NCBI RefSeq assembly: GCF_003432075.1
Contig: NZ_QWBU01000003.1
Span: 310,001-374,000, forward strand
Reading direction: 5' to 3'
Length of the DNA stretch: 64,000 nucleotides
Origin: Shinella sp. WSJ-2
GTDB taxonomy: Bacteria; Pseudomonadota; Alphaproteobacteria; Rhizobiales; Rhizobiaceae
Shown: positions 35,404 through 43,687 of the stretch, in pieces
Layout of the letters: every line of letters begins with the position of its first letter
Numbering within the stretch: position 1 is the first letter of the stretch
Position numbers and translations under genes: made by a program
The notes under the pieces: generated by a model
What the model saw: only the letters and a program-made list of their open reading frames with translations
Databases searched by the model: none
Told to the model about the DNA's origin: nothing

Positions 35404-35502
35404 CCTTGTAGCAAGGCTTTGCCGGTGTCGCCGCAATGGAAACGAATTCTTTGCCAATAAGGCGCTAGGACGTGGCTACGTCAATGATGGACGCCCGATA
35501 GA

Positions 35503-37155
35503 ATGACCAAATATGTAATCAAGATCGACATGACGTCGACGCTTGTTGCCCGCAAGGCCAGCAGCCAGTGGATCCTCGATCCCGGCGTCAAGATCACCAC
35601 AAAGGCAACAGCCGTGGATGCCGGCGGTGTCTACACCAGCCGCTCGCTGGCCATCGATGGCAGGATCACCTCCACCGCCGGCAATGGCATCGTCTTCGGC
35701 GATGCCGCGATCACCGCCAAGCCGGGCGATGTGACGATCAAGGCCGATGGCGTGGTTTCCGCCAAGCTGGTCGGGCTGACGGCGTCGGGAACCGGGCTCA
35801 TCCTCACCAATCTCGGCACACTCTCGGGCGGCACGGCGGCGGGCATCTTTGCCGGCGCCAGCATCAATTTCACCAATCGTGGTTCGACGCTGTCCACCGC
35901 CGGCCTCGGCATCAAGGCAACGGGCGACAATGCGCTCGTCACCAATCACGGCACGATCAAGAGCGGCGGCGATGCCGTGACCGTTTCCGGCACCGCCGCG
36001 ATCATCACCAATTACGGCATGATCAATTCGACCGCCGATGACGGTATCCGCAGCGCCGGCACGAAGGCGATCGTCACCAACAGCGGCACGGTCGACAGCA
36101 AGCTGGATGCTGTCCTCGTGACCGGCAAGAGCGCTGTTATCACCAACAACGGCAAGCTTTTGTCGCGCGGCGACGAGGGGCTTGTGGTGACCGGCGCCAG
36201 CGCCGTCATTTCCAACAACGGTACGATCAGCGCCGCCAAGGATGCGGTGCGGCTCGATGGAAGTTCGGTCAATTTCGCCAACCACAAGACGCTGACCTCG
36301 ACCTCCGGCGAGGGCATCGATGTCGGCGGCGCGAGTGCTGAGGTTACCAACAACGGCACGATCAAGGGGGCCGCCGGCATCCTGATGGACGGCGCTTCCG
36401 CGACGCTGACCAACAATGGCACCGTGACGGCGACGAGCGGCATTGCCGTGGCGCTTCTCGGCAGCGGCAAGAACATCCTTTCCAACAATGGCTCGATCAA
36501 CGCCACAGGCATCGCGCTCAAGGGCGGCAGCGGCGTCGAGATCATCACCAACAACGGCACGATACGCGGCAATGTCGATCTCGGCGCTGGCAACGACAGT
36601 TTTGACACGCGCGGGGGCAAGGTCGTCGGCACCGTGGCCGGTGGTGCTGGCAACGATACCTATCTCGTCGGCGATGCGGCGCTGAAGCTGATCGAGAAGG
36701 TCAATGGCGGCACGGACACGGTGCAATCCACGGTGAGCTATACGCTTGGCGCCAATATCGAAAAGCTCGTTCTGCTTGGCACGGCCGGCATGAGCGGGAC
36801 GGGCAATGCGCTCGCCAACGTGCTGATCGGCAACAGCGGTGGCAACAAGCTGTCGGGCCTGGGCGGCAATGACATCATCGACGGGCGCGCGGGCAACGAC
36901 ACGCTGACCGGCGGCACCGGCGCCGATGTCTTCATCTTCTCCAAGGGCTCGGGCAAGGATACGGTGACGGATTTCGTGGCCGGCACTGACCGGATCGATT
37001 TCTCCAATCTCGCCGCCATTACGAGCTTTACGGATCTCATGAAGAACCATGCGGTGCAGAGCGGCGATGACGTGCTGATCAAGGCGGGCACCGATGTGCT
37101 GACGCTGAAGCATGTCGATCTCTCGGATCTGTCGAAGGCGGATTTCCTGTTCTGA
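35503..37155 (+). CDS. RTX-type calcium-binding protein with beta-helix N-terminus
   Basis: 550 residues without an N-terminal signal peptide. Residues ~60-370 are ~20-residue repeats built on TNNGTI/TNSGTV, typical of a right-handed beta-helix like adhesins and pectate-lyase folds. Residues ~385-490 hold RTX-type motifs (LGAGNDSFD, GGAGNDTY, GLGGNDIIDGRAGNDTLTGG) that bind Ca2+ outside the cell. The last residues (DLSKADFLF) fit a type I secretion signal. No ABC/MFP secretion genes are in the window. Possible surface adhesin or matrix protein. Confidence 0.85.
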   Translation: MTKYVIKIDMTSTLVARKASSQWILDPGVKITTKATAVDAGGVYTSRSLAIDGRITSTAGNGIVFGDAAITAKPGDVTIKADGVVSAKLVGLTASGTGLILTNLGTLSGGTAAGIFAGASINFTNRGSTLSTAGLGIKATGDNALVTNHGTIKSGGDAVTVSGTAAIITNYGMINSTADDGIRSAGTKAIVTNSGTVDSKLDAVLVTGKSAVITNNGKLLSRGDEGLVVTGASAVISNNGTISAAKDAVRLDGSSVNFANHKTLTSTSGEGIDVGGASAEVTNNGTIKGAAGILMDGASATLTNNGTVTATSGIAVALLGSGKNILSNNGSINATGIALKGGSGVEIITNNGTIRGNVDLGAGNDSFDTRGGKVVGTVAGGAGNDTYLVGDAALKLIEKVNGGTDTVQSTVSYTLGANIEKLVLLGTAGMSGTGNALANVLIGNSGGNKLSGLGGNDIIDGRAGNDTLTGGTGADVFIFSKGSGKDTVTDFVAGTDRIDFSNLAAITSFTDLMKNHAVQSGDDVLIKAGTDVLTLKHVDLSDLSKADFLF

Positions 37156-37245
37156 CCACCTGTTCCGGCGGGAACAGCGGTGAAAGCGGGCCCATGGGAA
37201 AAGGGAGGCACAGGCAACGGCCTGTGAACCCTTGGAGAAACGCCC

Positions 37246-37377
37246 ATGTTTATCGTGCTGCCCGCCCTTGCACTGCTGATTTCGGGAATGTTCGTCGTGA
37301 CCATGCTGGCCGCGCTCTCCGCCGAGCGCAACGAAGGTGTCGCACTTCGCGCGCCGGCCAAGCGCCCAGTCTTCTGA
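37246..37377 (+). CDS. 43-residue single-helix membrane protein
   Basis: A short frame with GGAGAAA 6 bases before the ATG. It starts MFIVLPALALLISGMFVVTM, one hydrophobic helix, and ends in a basic tail (LRAPAKRPVF). The good ribosome site and sensible topology argue for a real small protein. It sits 90 bases after the RTX gene on the same strand. No family recognised. Confidence 0.5.
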   Translation: MFIVLPALALLISGMFVVTMLAALSAERNEGVALRAPAKRPVF

Positions 37378-37430
37378 AAACAATTTGCGAAATCGATCGG
37401 TTCCGCCCGGCGGAACCTTGAGAAAGCCGA

Positions 37431-38408
37431 TCAGCCGGCGGCGCGGTGCCGCCCGTCCCTGGAGGACCTGTCGTGGTGATCCTGCCCGTCCGCATTCGTG
37501 CTTTCACTGTTGGCCGCCTTCGGCAAGCCATCGCCGTTCGTGTAGCTATCCGCCCGTTGCCAGCTTTCGACCCGGAGGGTTGCTTCGGCCGGATCTAGCG
37601 ACGCGATCAGCGCTTCGGCGCCACCCTCGGCCAGGTGCGGGTAGATTTTCCCCAGCACGAACAGGCAGTCTTCCGCCGGCACGGCCAGCGCCACCAGCGT
37701 TTCGGCCAGTTGCCGGCCGGAGACGTCGAGCAGGATACGCTCCGACAGCCATTGGCTTGAGGCGAGCGCGTCGGCGAGCGTGACAGCGATCATGCCGATC
37801 TCGCCGGCGCGCGCAAAACGCACGAACAGCGCCTGATGCACCTCGGTCGCGGCATCGAGCCTGACCGGTATCTCGGCGGCAGGCGTCGCCGCCCGCACCA
37901 GCGCGCGCAGTTCCGCCCGCATGTCCTCTTCTCGCTCCAGACGTGCGGCCTCGGCGAGCGCTGCCGCACGGTCCTCACCGGTGCGGCGGCTTGCATGATC
38001 CTGATGGCTGCCGACAAGCGCCTCGATAACGGCGGGCGAGAGATCGTCGCGCTTGCCGATGGCGCGGGCATGGTCCGGGCCGGCGGTGCGCAGGACGCGC
38101 ATCAGCACACTATCGGCGATCGCTTTTGACCCCATAAGGAAGATGGCGGCAATTCCGATCGGCTGGTGGGCGATGAAGACGGCGACCTCATCGGGGATTT
38201 GCGGGCAGCGGGAAAGGGCGGCAACGGCTTGGCGGCGGGCTTCCTCGGTAGAGGCGGCGTAAAGCGGCGCGAAGAGTTCGCCGAACTGGCGCAGATCAGA
38301 TTTCGAAGGAAAGCGCAGGCTCTCGAAGCTCGACACCGTGGCCATCAAGACGATGTCCTTCGGCCGCCCTGCCTGCGGTCTCTCCAGTTCGCGAAACCTG
38401 TCCGCCAC
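37431..38408 (-). CDS. DUF2336 domain protein
   Basis: 325 residues from a GTG with AGGG 6 bases upstream (VADRFRELERPQ); an ATG at 38345 is also possible. DUF2336 is an all-helical, HEAT-like repeat domain. Seen here: FAPLYAASTEEARRQAVAAL, DEVAVFIAHQPIGIAAIFLM, DDLSPAVIEALVGSHQDH and IRVRFAR-like helices to the end. Family role unknown; members lie near cell-cycle and motility genes in alphaproteobacteria. Confidence 0.83.
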   Translation of the reverse strand: MADRFRELERPQAGRPKDIVLMATVSSFESLRFPSKSDLRQFGELFAPLYAASTEEARRQAVAALSRCPQIPDEVAVFIAHQPIGIAAIFLMGSKAIADSVLMRVLRTAGPDHARAIGKRDDLSPAVIEALVGSHQDHASRRTGEDRAAALAEAARLEREEDMRAELRALVRAATPAAEIPVRLDAATEVHQALFVRFARAGEIGMIAVTLADALASSQWLSERILLDVSGRQLAETLVALAVPAEDCLFVLGKIYPHLAEGGAEALIASLDPAEATLRVESWQRADSYTNGDGLPKAANSESTNADGQDHHDRSSRDGRHRAAG

Positions 38409-38620
38409 GAAACACCCTATCCCCGAAACGGCAGCCCCTTGCCGCATCCATCTGTCCTTCGCGAAACCAGCGGAACCCGGAGCGGATCGCGGCGTGCCTG
38501 CCGTGTCTCCGTCATCAATCGGTTCTCGCTGATTGAGCGCCTGTCGCGCGGGGCGACCGTAAACACAATCCTAACGGCGTTATGATTAACATGCGGTAAA
38601 GGTACGCGCCGCCTGTGCCA

Positions 38621-39433
38621 TTAGAAGATGAAGTGATCGGCGGTCAGATCGATCTTGCCGGTGAGGCGGATCATGATGTCGGCCTTGCCATCGCCGTCCG
38701 TGTCGCCGGTAATGTGGGTCTCCGCACCGACCTTCTCGTAGCGCAGCTCGCCGACGACCTTGGAGAATTTCTTGGTGCCGATGAATTTGAAATCCTGCAC
38801 GCCGACAAGGGTGGAATTGCCATCGTAGCGGCTGAGATCGATGACGTCGAATTCGGCCGGCTTGAAGTCCTTGATGAGGTCGGCGGTGGCCGTCGTGCCG
38901 CCGGTATCGCCGGTGGCGAAGATGAAATGGTCGGCGCCCGTGCCGCCGGTCATCGTGTCGGCGCCGCGTTTGCCGAAGAAGAAGTCGTCGTATTTCGTGC
39001 CCTTGAGGATGTTGTCGGCGTTCGTGCCGTTGATGGCGTCGTACTGGAACTTCACCTTGATGAGCACATAGGTGTCGGTGTTGAAGGACGTGCCGCGCCA
39101 GTCGATCCGCAATTCGTTGTCATAGACGGTGATGTCGCTGGCCGTGAGACCCTTCATATTGGTCTGCAGGCTGAAGCCGATCATGCGGTTCAGCGTGTCG
39201 TTGTAATCGACGAAGGCCGGGCCGTTGCGCGAAGAGTTGGAGAAGACGCCGATATCCTGAAAGCGGATGGCGATCTCCCTGTCGGCGAAGTCGATCGAAT
39301 AGATGCCGCTGGTATCGCCGAAATCGATCTCGGTGCCCTTGCCGATGGTGACGAGACCCCAGTCCCAGATGTGCTTCGGGTCGAACGCCCGGAAATCATA
39401 TCGGGTGTCGATGGTCTTGCCCCAGAAGCTCAT
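38621..39433 (-). CDS. small RTX/serralysin-C-terminal-type calcium-binding protein
   Basis: 270 residues from the ATG at 39433, with AAGGA 7 bases upstream. The N-terminal half is unfamiliar (TRYDFRAFDPKHIWDWGLVT). The C-terminal half is the peptidase-M10 serralysin-type module: INGTNADNILKGTKYDDFFF, GKRGADTMTGGTGADHFIFA, DLIKDFKPAEFDVIDLSRYD and TGDTDGDGKADIMIRLTG, ending DLTADHFIF, a type I secretion signal. No protease domain. It is divergent from the RTX cluster to its right. Confidence 0.85.
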   Translation of the reverse strand: MSFWGKTIDTRYDFRAFDPKHIWDWGLVTIGKGTEIDFGDTSGIYSIDFADREIAIRFQDIGVFSNSSRNGPAFVDYNDTLNRMIGFSLQTNMKGLTASDITVYDNELRIDWRGTSFNTDTYVLIKVKFQYDAINGTNADNILKGTKYDDFFFGKRGADTMTGGTGADHFIFATGDTGGTTATADLIKDFKPAEFDVIDLSRYDGNSTLVGVQDFKFIGTKKFSKVVGELRYEKVGAETHITGDTDGDGKADIMIRLTGKIDLTADHFIF

Positions 39434-39910
39434 GGCCAAATCCTTGCGTAAACAAACGCATGCAGCTTACGCCAGCGATGCTTGTTCAGCCGTTAACGGA
39501 AGGTTTTTACGCCGTGCTGGCCTCGGCTTGTGCCGCGGGGAACAGTGCGATGCGATCGTCCACGTTAGGATTAACAACATGTTAACCCATTGGTCGTTAG
39601 TTTTAGGGGTATGGATCGGCTCGTTTCTTGTTTGAGACGTGTTATGATTCGAGCATGGGAACGGTGGTGCGTCGAAACGGCTTCCGCTCCTGTTGGGAAA
39701 GGTGCGATGTTCCGGATACCGGGCGGTCACCAGACACATTCCCGTGAATGGGAAACTTCTGGCCCCCTATCGCCGTTTTCCACCCGTATGCGACTGGGAT
39801 GACAATGTGCGTCGCAGCCGGGTGACGGAACCGGATGCACCGGCCCGAAAGGGCAGGGTGAAATTAGTAGGAGTAGTTCATCCGTCTCGATTCTTCTTTT
39901 GGAGGCGAGA
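39434..39910 (+). promoter_or_regulatory. 477-base divergent region between RTX genes with CtrA-like box
   Basis: No gene seen. It contains the palindrome CCGTTAACGG (39490-39499) and an exact TTAA-N7-TTAA box at 39571-39585. It probably holds promoters for the RTX gene on the left and the 62-residue gene on the right. Confidence 0.45.
39571..39585 (+). promoter_or_regulatory. CtrA-box-like site
   Basis: TTAACAACATGTTAA, an exact match to TTAA-N7-TTAA, continued by CCCAT. It is 138 bases upstream of the minus-strand RTX start and 326 bases upstream of the small plus-strand gene. Confidence 0.45.
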
Positions 39911-40099
39911 ATGGCAGACGTTGTTAGATTGAAGGAATGGCTTGCGCGAACCCCGAAACGCGTTCCCCTTCCACATGCGGCTCCGGCCCAGGTTCTTCTT
40001 TTCACGGGCGTGCGCTACGAGCGCCTGACCCCCGCCATGCTTGCGGCCCGCGGCAAGGCGGCGAAGGCGAGCGCCCCGGACACGGCCCGCCGGCCCTGA
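39911..40099 (+). CDS. 62-residue basic hypothetical protein
   Basis: Starts MADVVRLKEWLARTPKRVPL after a strong GGAGGCGAG site. The rest is QVLLFTGVRYERLTPAMLAA and a Lys/Ala-rich tail. Soluble, basic, no known motif. I recall similar short proteins in other Rhizobiaceae but cannot name a family. Confidence 0.68.
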   Translation: MADVVRLKEWLARTPKRVPLPHAAPAQVLLFTGVRYERLTPAMLAARGKAAKASAPDTARRP

Positions 40100-40232
40100 C
40101 CGCGGCTTATAGCGGTTACATCCAGTGCAACGCGCGCCCATTGTCGCGCAGGTTTGTTTCGCAAATATTGCTGAAATATTGCACGTAAAAAGATATTTTT
40201 TCTGAGAATAATGCCGAAGGTTGTGGCGTTTG

Positions 40233-40255
40233 CTCTCCAACATTGGATTGGAGAG
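40233..40255 (+). promoter_or_regulatory. hairpin that encloses the ribosome site of the large RTX gene
   Basis: Perfect 8-base arms CTCTCCAA and TTGGAGAG with a 7-base loop. The right arm is the GGAGAG ribosome site of the gene starting at 40261. In the folded form ribosomes could not bind, so translation may depend on temperature, coupling or a protein. Confidence 0.5.
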
Positions 40256-40260
40256 AAGCA

Positions 40261-43197
40261 ATGGCAATACAGATTTTCGGCACGAACAGCATTGGCACCG
40301 GCATCCGCGCGGACCTCGGTGCAACGGATAGCATCTTCGTCGCTTCCGGTGTCACCGTCGGCCGCACAGACATAGCCCCCGGTACTGCGGCGGCGATTAT
40401 CGGCACGGGTAGCAAGCAAACAGCGGAAATCCACGGCAATGTCGTTTCGACCGGTGTGGGCGTCTCTCTCGGCGACGATCCGGCCGCAGACATACTCAAC
40501 AGCCTCTATCTTGGTGAAGGCGGTATCATCCGCAGCTACTATTCGGCTGGCGCGGTTGTAGCCGGATGGATGTCTCATGTCGAAAATCGAGGCGAGATAC
40601 GTGGCTATAGTAGCGGCCTGATCATCGGCGGCAGCAATGCGAATACCGAAAGCGTTGTCGACAACAGCGGCGAGATTGTCAGCTACGGCACCGCTATCAC
40701 GCGCTATCCCGGCGCGACCGAAAAGCTTGTGATCAACAATTCCGGCGTGCTCCGCGGCTTTACCGCCTTTAGTGGCGGTGGGGCCGATGCTGTCGATATC
40801 ATCAACAACACGGGCCTCATCGTCGGTGACATTGGCTTCGGTGGCGGAAACGACACCTATGACGGCCGCGACGGCAAAACCGAGGGGACCATCTTCGGTG
40901 GTGAAGGCAACGATACGCTTCTTGGAGGCGCAGACGAAGATAGATTCGATGGTGGTTCGGGTATCGACCAGATGGAGGGCGGCAAGGGCGATGATAGTTA
41001 TATCGTCAGCGAGGCCGGCGATGTGATCGTTGAAAAGGCCGGCGAGGGGACCGATTTTGTCGACAGCTTTTCCAGTTATACACTTGCGGACAATATCGAG
41101 AACCTGCGGCTGCGGGTCAATGACACCACGGGTACCGGCAACGCGATCGCCAACAGTCTGACCGGCAACAGCGGCAAGAACACGCTGATAGGCCTCGACG
41201 GCAACGACACGCTCGATGGCGCAGGGGGCGTCGACACGCTCATCGGCGGTAAAGGCGACGACACCTATATCGTCGACAACGTGGACGACGTGGTCACTGA
41301 GCTCTCGGGCGAGGGCACGGATACGGTGAAGGCATCTGTGAGCACCACGCTCTCGGCCAATGTCGAAAATCTGACGCTGACCGGCAATACCGATATCGAC
41401 GGCACGGGCAATGAACGCTCCAATATCCTCACGGGCAACGAGGGCAAGAACACGCTGAAGGGCATGGCCGGCAACGACATGCTCTACGGCGGCGGCGGTG
41501 GTGCCGACGTGCTCGAAGGTGGTGCCGGTGATGATACCTATATCATCGACGATGGCGACGGCACCGTTACCGAACTGGCGGGCGAGGGGACCGATACGGT
41601 CAAGGCGTCGGTCACCCATACGCTTTCCGCCAATGTCGAGACGCTGATCCTGACGGGCGCGGACGATATCGACGGCACGGGCAGCGATGATGCCAACACA
41701 CTGACCGGCAATGCCGGCAGCAATCTGCTCAGGGGCCTCAAGGGCAACGACACGCTGGACGGCAGGGGCGGTGTGGACCAGATGGAAGGGGGCATCGGCA
41801 ACGACATCTATGTCGTCGACAATTCCGGCGACACGATCGTCGAGCTTTCCGGCGAGGGCACCGATACGGTGAAGGCGTCGAAAAGCTACGCGCTTTCGGC
41901 CAATGTCGAGACGCTGATCCTGACAGGCACGGGCAATATCAACGGCACGGGCAGCGCGGATGCCAACACGCTGACGGGCAATGCCGGCAAGAACGTGCTG
42001 AAGGGCATGGACGGTAACGACCTGCTGAACGGCGGCGCGGGCCGCGACCGAATGGAAGGCGGCAAGGGCAACGATACCTTCGTCGTCGACAATGCCGGCG
42101 ACGTGGTGGTGGAGGCCTCCGGTGCCGGCACGGGCACCGATACGGTCAAGGCTTCGGTGACCTTCGCCCTGGCGGACAATGTGGAAAACCTCGCCCTGAC
42201 CGGCACCGGCGACATCGGCGGCACGGGCAATTCCGCCGCCAACATCCTGACGGGCAACAGCGGCAAGAACACGCTGATCGGCCTTGCCGGCAACGATACG
42301 CTGAATGGTGGCGCGGGAACCGACCACATGGAGGGCGGCACCGGCAACGACACCTATATGGTCGACAGCGGCGGTGACGGGATCGTGGAATTCGCCGACG
42401 AGGGCACGGATACGGTGATGGCCTCGGTGAGCCATACGCTGGCTACCAATGTCGAGAAGCTGGTGCTGACCGGCACGGGCAACCTCAACGGCACGGGCAA
42501 CGAACTCGCCAATACGCTGACGGGCAATGCGGGCGCCAACATCCTGAACGGCCTTGCCGGCAACGACGTGCTGGACGGTGGCGCAGGTGCCGACCGTCTT
42601 GAAGGCGGCATCGGCAACGACACCCTCGTCATCGACAATGCCGGCGACAAGGTCGTCGAGCTTTCGGGCGAGGGCACCGACACGGTGAAGGCTTCGGTGA
42701 GCCACACGCTTGCCGCCAATGTCGAGAAGCTGGTGCTGACCGGCACGGGCAACCTCAACGGCACGGGCAACGAACTCGCCAACACGCTGACGGGCAATGC
42801 GGGCGCCAATATCCTGAAGGGCATGGCGGGCAATGATACGCTCGTCGGCGGTGCGGGAGCCGACCAGCTCTATGGCGGCGCGGGCAAGGACATGTTCGTC
42901 TTCAACTCTGTGGCCGACAGCAAGACGACGGCGATGGACAAGATCTTCGACTTCTCGCATGCCGAGGGCGACCGGATCGACCTGCACGCCATCGACGCCA
43001 ATGGCGTTTTGGCGGGCGACCAGGCGTTCAGCTTCATCGGCACGAGCGCCTTCCACAACAAGGCGGGCGAGCTGCGCTTCGAGCAGAAGTCCGGCGACAC
43101 CTTCATCCACGGCGACATCAACGGCGACGGCAAGGCGGACTTTTCCATCGCACTCGACACGCTCGTCACCCTGACGGCAAGCGACTTCCTGCTCTGA
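40261..43197 (+). CDS. large RTX-type repeat protein (978 residues)
   Basis: No N-terminal signal. Residues ~1-190 are a beta-helix-like region (FGTNSIGTGIRADLGATDSI, NNTGLIVGDIGFGGGNDTYD). From ~200 come seven to eight ~80-residue units, each pairing an RTX Ca2+ motif (GMAGNDTLDGGAGADRMEGG type) with GEGTDTVKASVSYTLSANVE and LTLTGTGDINGTGN. The last ~120 residues are the serralysin C-terminal module (FDFSHAEGDRIDLHAIDANG; DINGDGKADFSIAL) ending SDFLL, a type I secretion signal. Tandem with a close paralogue; likely a secreted adhesin or biofilm protein. Confidence 0.88.
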   Translation: MAIQIFGTNSIGTGIRADLGATDSIFVASGVTVGRTDIAPGTAAAIIGTGSKQTAEIHGNVVSTGVGVSLGDDPAADILNSLYLGEGGIIRSYYSAGAVVAGWMSHVENRGEIRGYSSGLIIGGSNANTESVVDNSGEIVSYGTAITRYPGATEKLVINNSGVLRGFTAFSGGGADAVDIINNTGLIVGDIGFGGGNDTYDGRDGKTEGTIFGGEGNDTLLGGADEDRFDGGSGIDQMEGGKGDDSYIVSEAGDVIVEKAGEGTDFVDSFSSYTLADNIENLRLRVNDTTGTGNAIANSLTGNSGKNTLIGLDGNDTLDGAGGVDTLIGGKGDDTYIVDNVDDVVTELSGEGTDTVKASVSTTLSANVENLTLTGNTDIDGTGNERSNILTGNEGKNTLKGMAGNDMLYGGGGGADVLEGGAGDDTYIIDDGDGTVTELAGEGTDTVKASVTHTLSANVETLILTGADDIDGTGSDDANTLTGNAGSNLLRGLKGNDTLDGRGGVDQMEGGIGNDIYVVDNSGDTIVELSGEGTDTVKASKSYALSANVETLILTGTGNINGTGSADANTLTGNAGKNVLKGMDGNDLLNGGAGRDRMEGGKGNDTFVVDNAGDVVVEASGAGTGTDTVKASVTFALADNVENLALTGTGDIGGTGNSAANILTGNSGKNTLIGLAGNDTLNGGAGTDHMEGGTGNDTYMVDSGGDGIVEFADEGTDTVMASVSHTLATNVEKLVLTGTGNLNGTGNELANTLTGNAGANILNGLAGNDVLDGGAGADRLEGGIGNDTLVIDNAGDKVVELSGEGTDTVKASVSHTLAANVEKLVLTGTGNLNGTGNELANTLTGNAGANILKGMAGNDTLVGGAGADQLYGGAGKDMFVFNSVADSKTTAMDKIFDFSHAEGDRIDLHAIDANGVLAGDQAFSFIGTSAFHNKAGELRFEQKSGDTFIHGDINGDGKADFSIALDTLVTLTASDFLL

Positions 43198-43226
43198 TCG
43201 CCACGGCAATCGCGCCGGCCTCAGCG

Positions 43227-43263
43227 CAACTCCGGGTTTTTGCCCGGAGTTGTTTGCGTTTTT
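43227..43263 (+). terminator. rho-independent terminator of the first large RTX gene
   Basis: Arms CAACTCCGGG and CCCGGAGTTG with a 6-base loop, then TTTGCGTTTTT. It is 30 bases after the stop, so the two tandem RTX genes are separate transcripts. Confidence 0.87.
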
Positions 43264-43687
43264 CCTATCGCGAAACATTCCGATTGTTTCAGCTGCAAGG
43301 CGATTGAGGCTGTGCGCCGCGCTGGAATGTCCGTTTCAGCGAATTGTTTCAGGCGCGTTTCAACTGGGTTTCAAGTATATTTCAGTATTTCTTCGAAGTA
43401 ATTTCGTTTAAATTAAAAAAGTTGCGTTTTCTTTCGAATTTATCGAATAAATCTTCAAGTAGTTTCGTGTTGACGGTAATCAATACCGGACACTTTGCGG
43501 AGAGGCATTGTCGGAACAGCAGGAGTTGAAACGGAAGTCGCCAGGCGGCGGCCTCCGGCGGGATGACTCGTGTCCGATTTCGGCACCCCGGGCAGGGGAA
43601 CCTTCGATGCGGCAGACCCGGCAATGATTTTTCCCGGATGCAGGCGGTGGTCGCCGGCGCGGGGTTCAAAGATGAGAGGGAATGACA
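43264..43687 (+). promoter_or_regulatory. AT-rich leader of the second large RTX gene
   Basis: No gene seen. The part from about 43370 to 43470 is strikingly AT-rich for this genome, with runs such as TCGTTTAAATTAAAAAAG. It is a plausible silencer-binding tract (MucR type) or an upstream promoter element. I could not fix the promoter. Confidence 0.45.

Noticed and set aside
40900-43000. Possible CRISPR-like or satellite array from regularly repeated DNA
   Set aside because: The repeats are ~240 bases, in frame, and encode RTX units; there are no short constant repeats with unique spacers and no cas genes.
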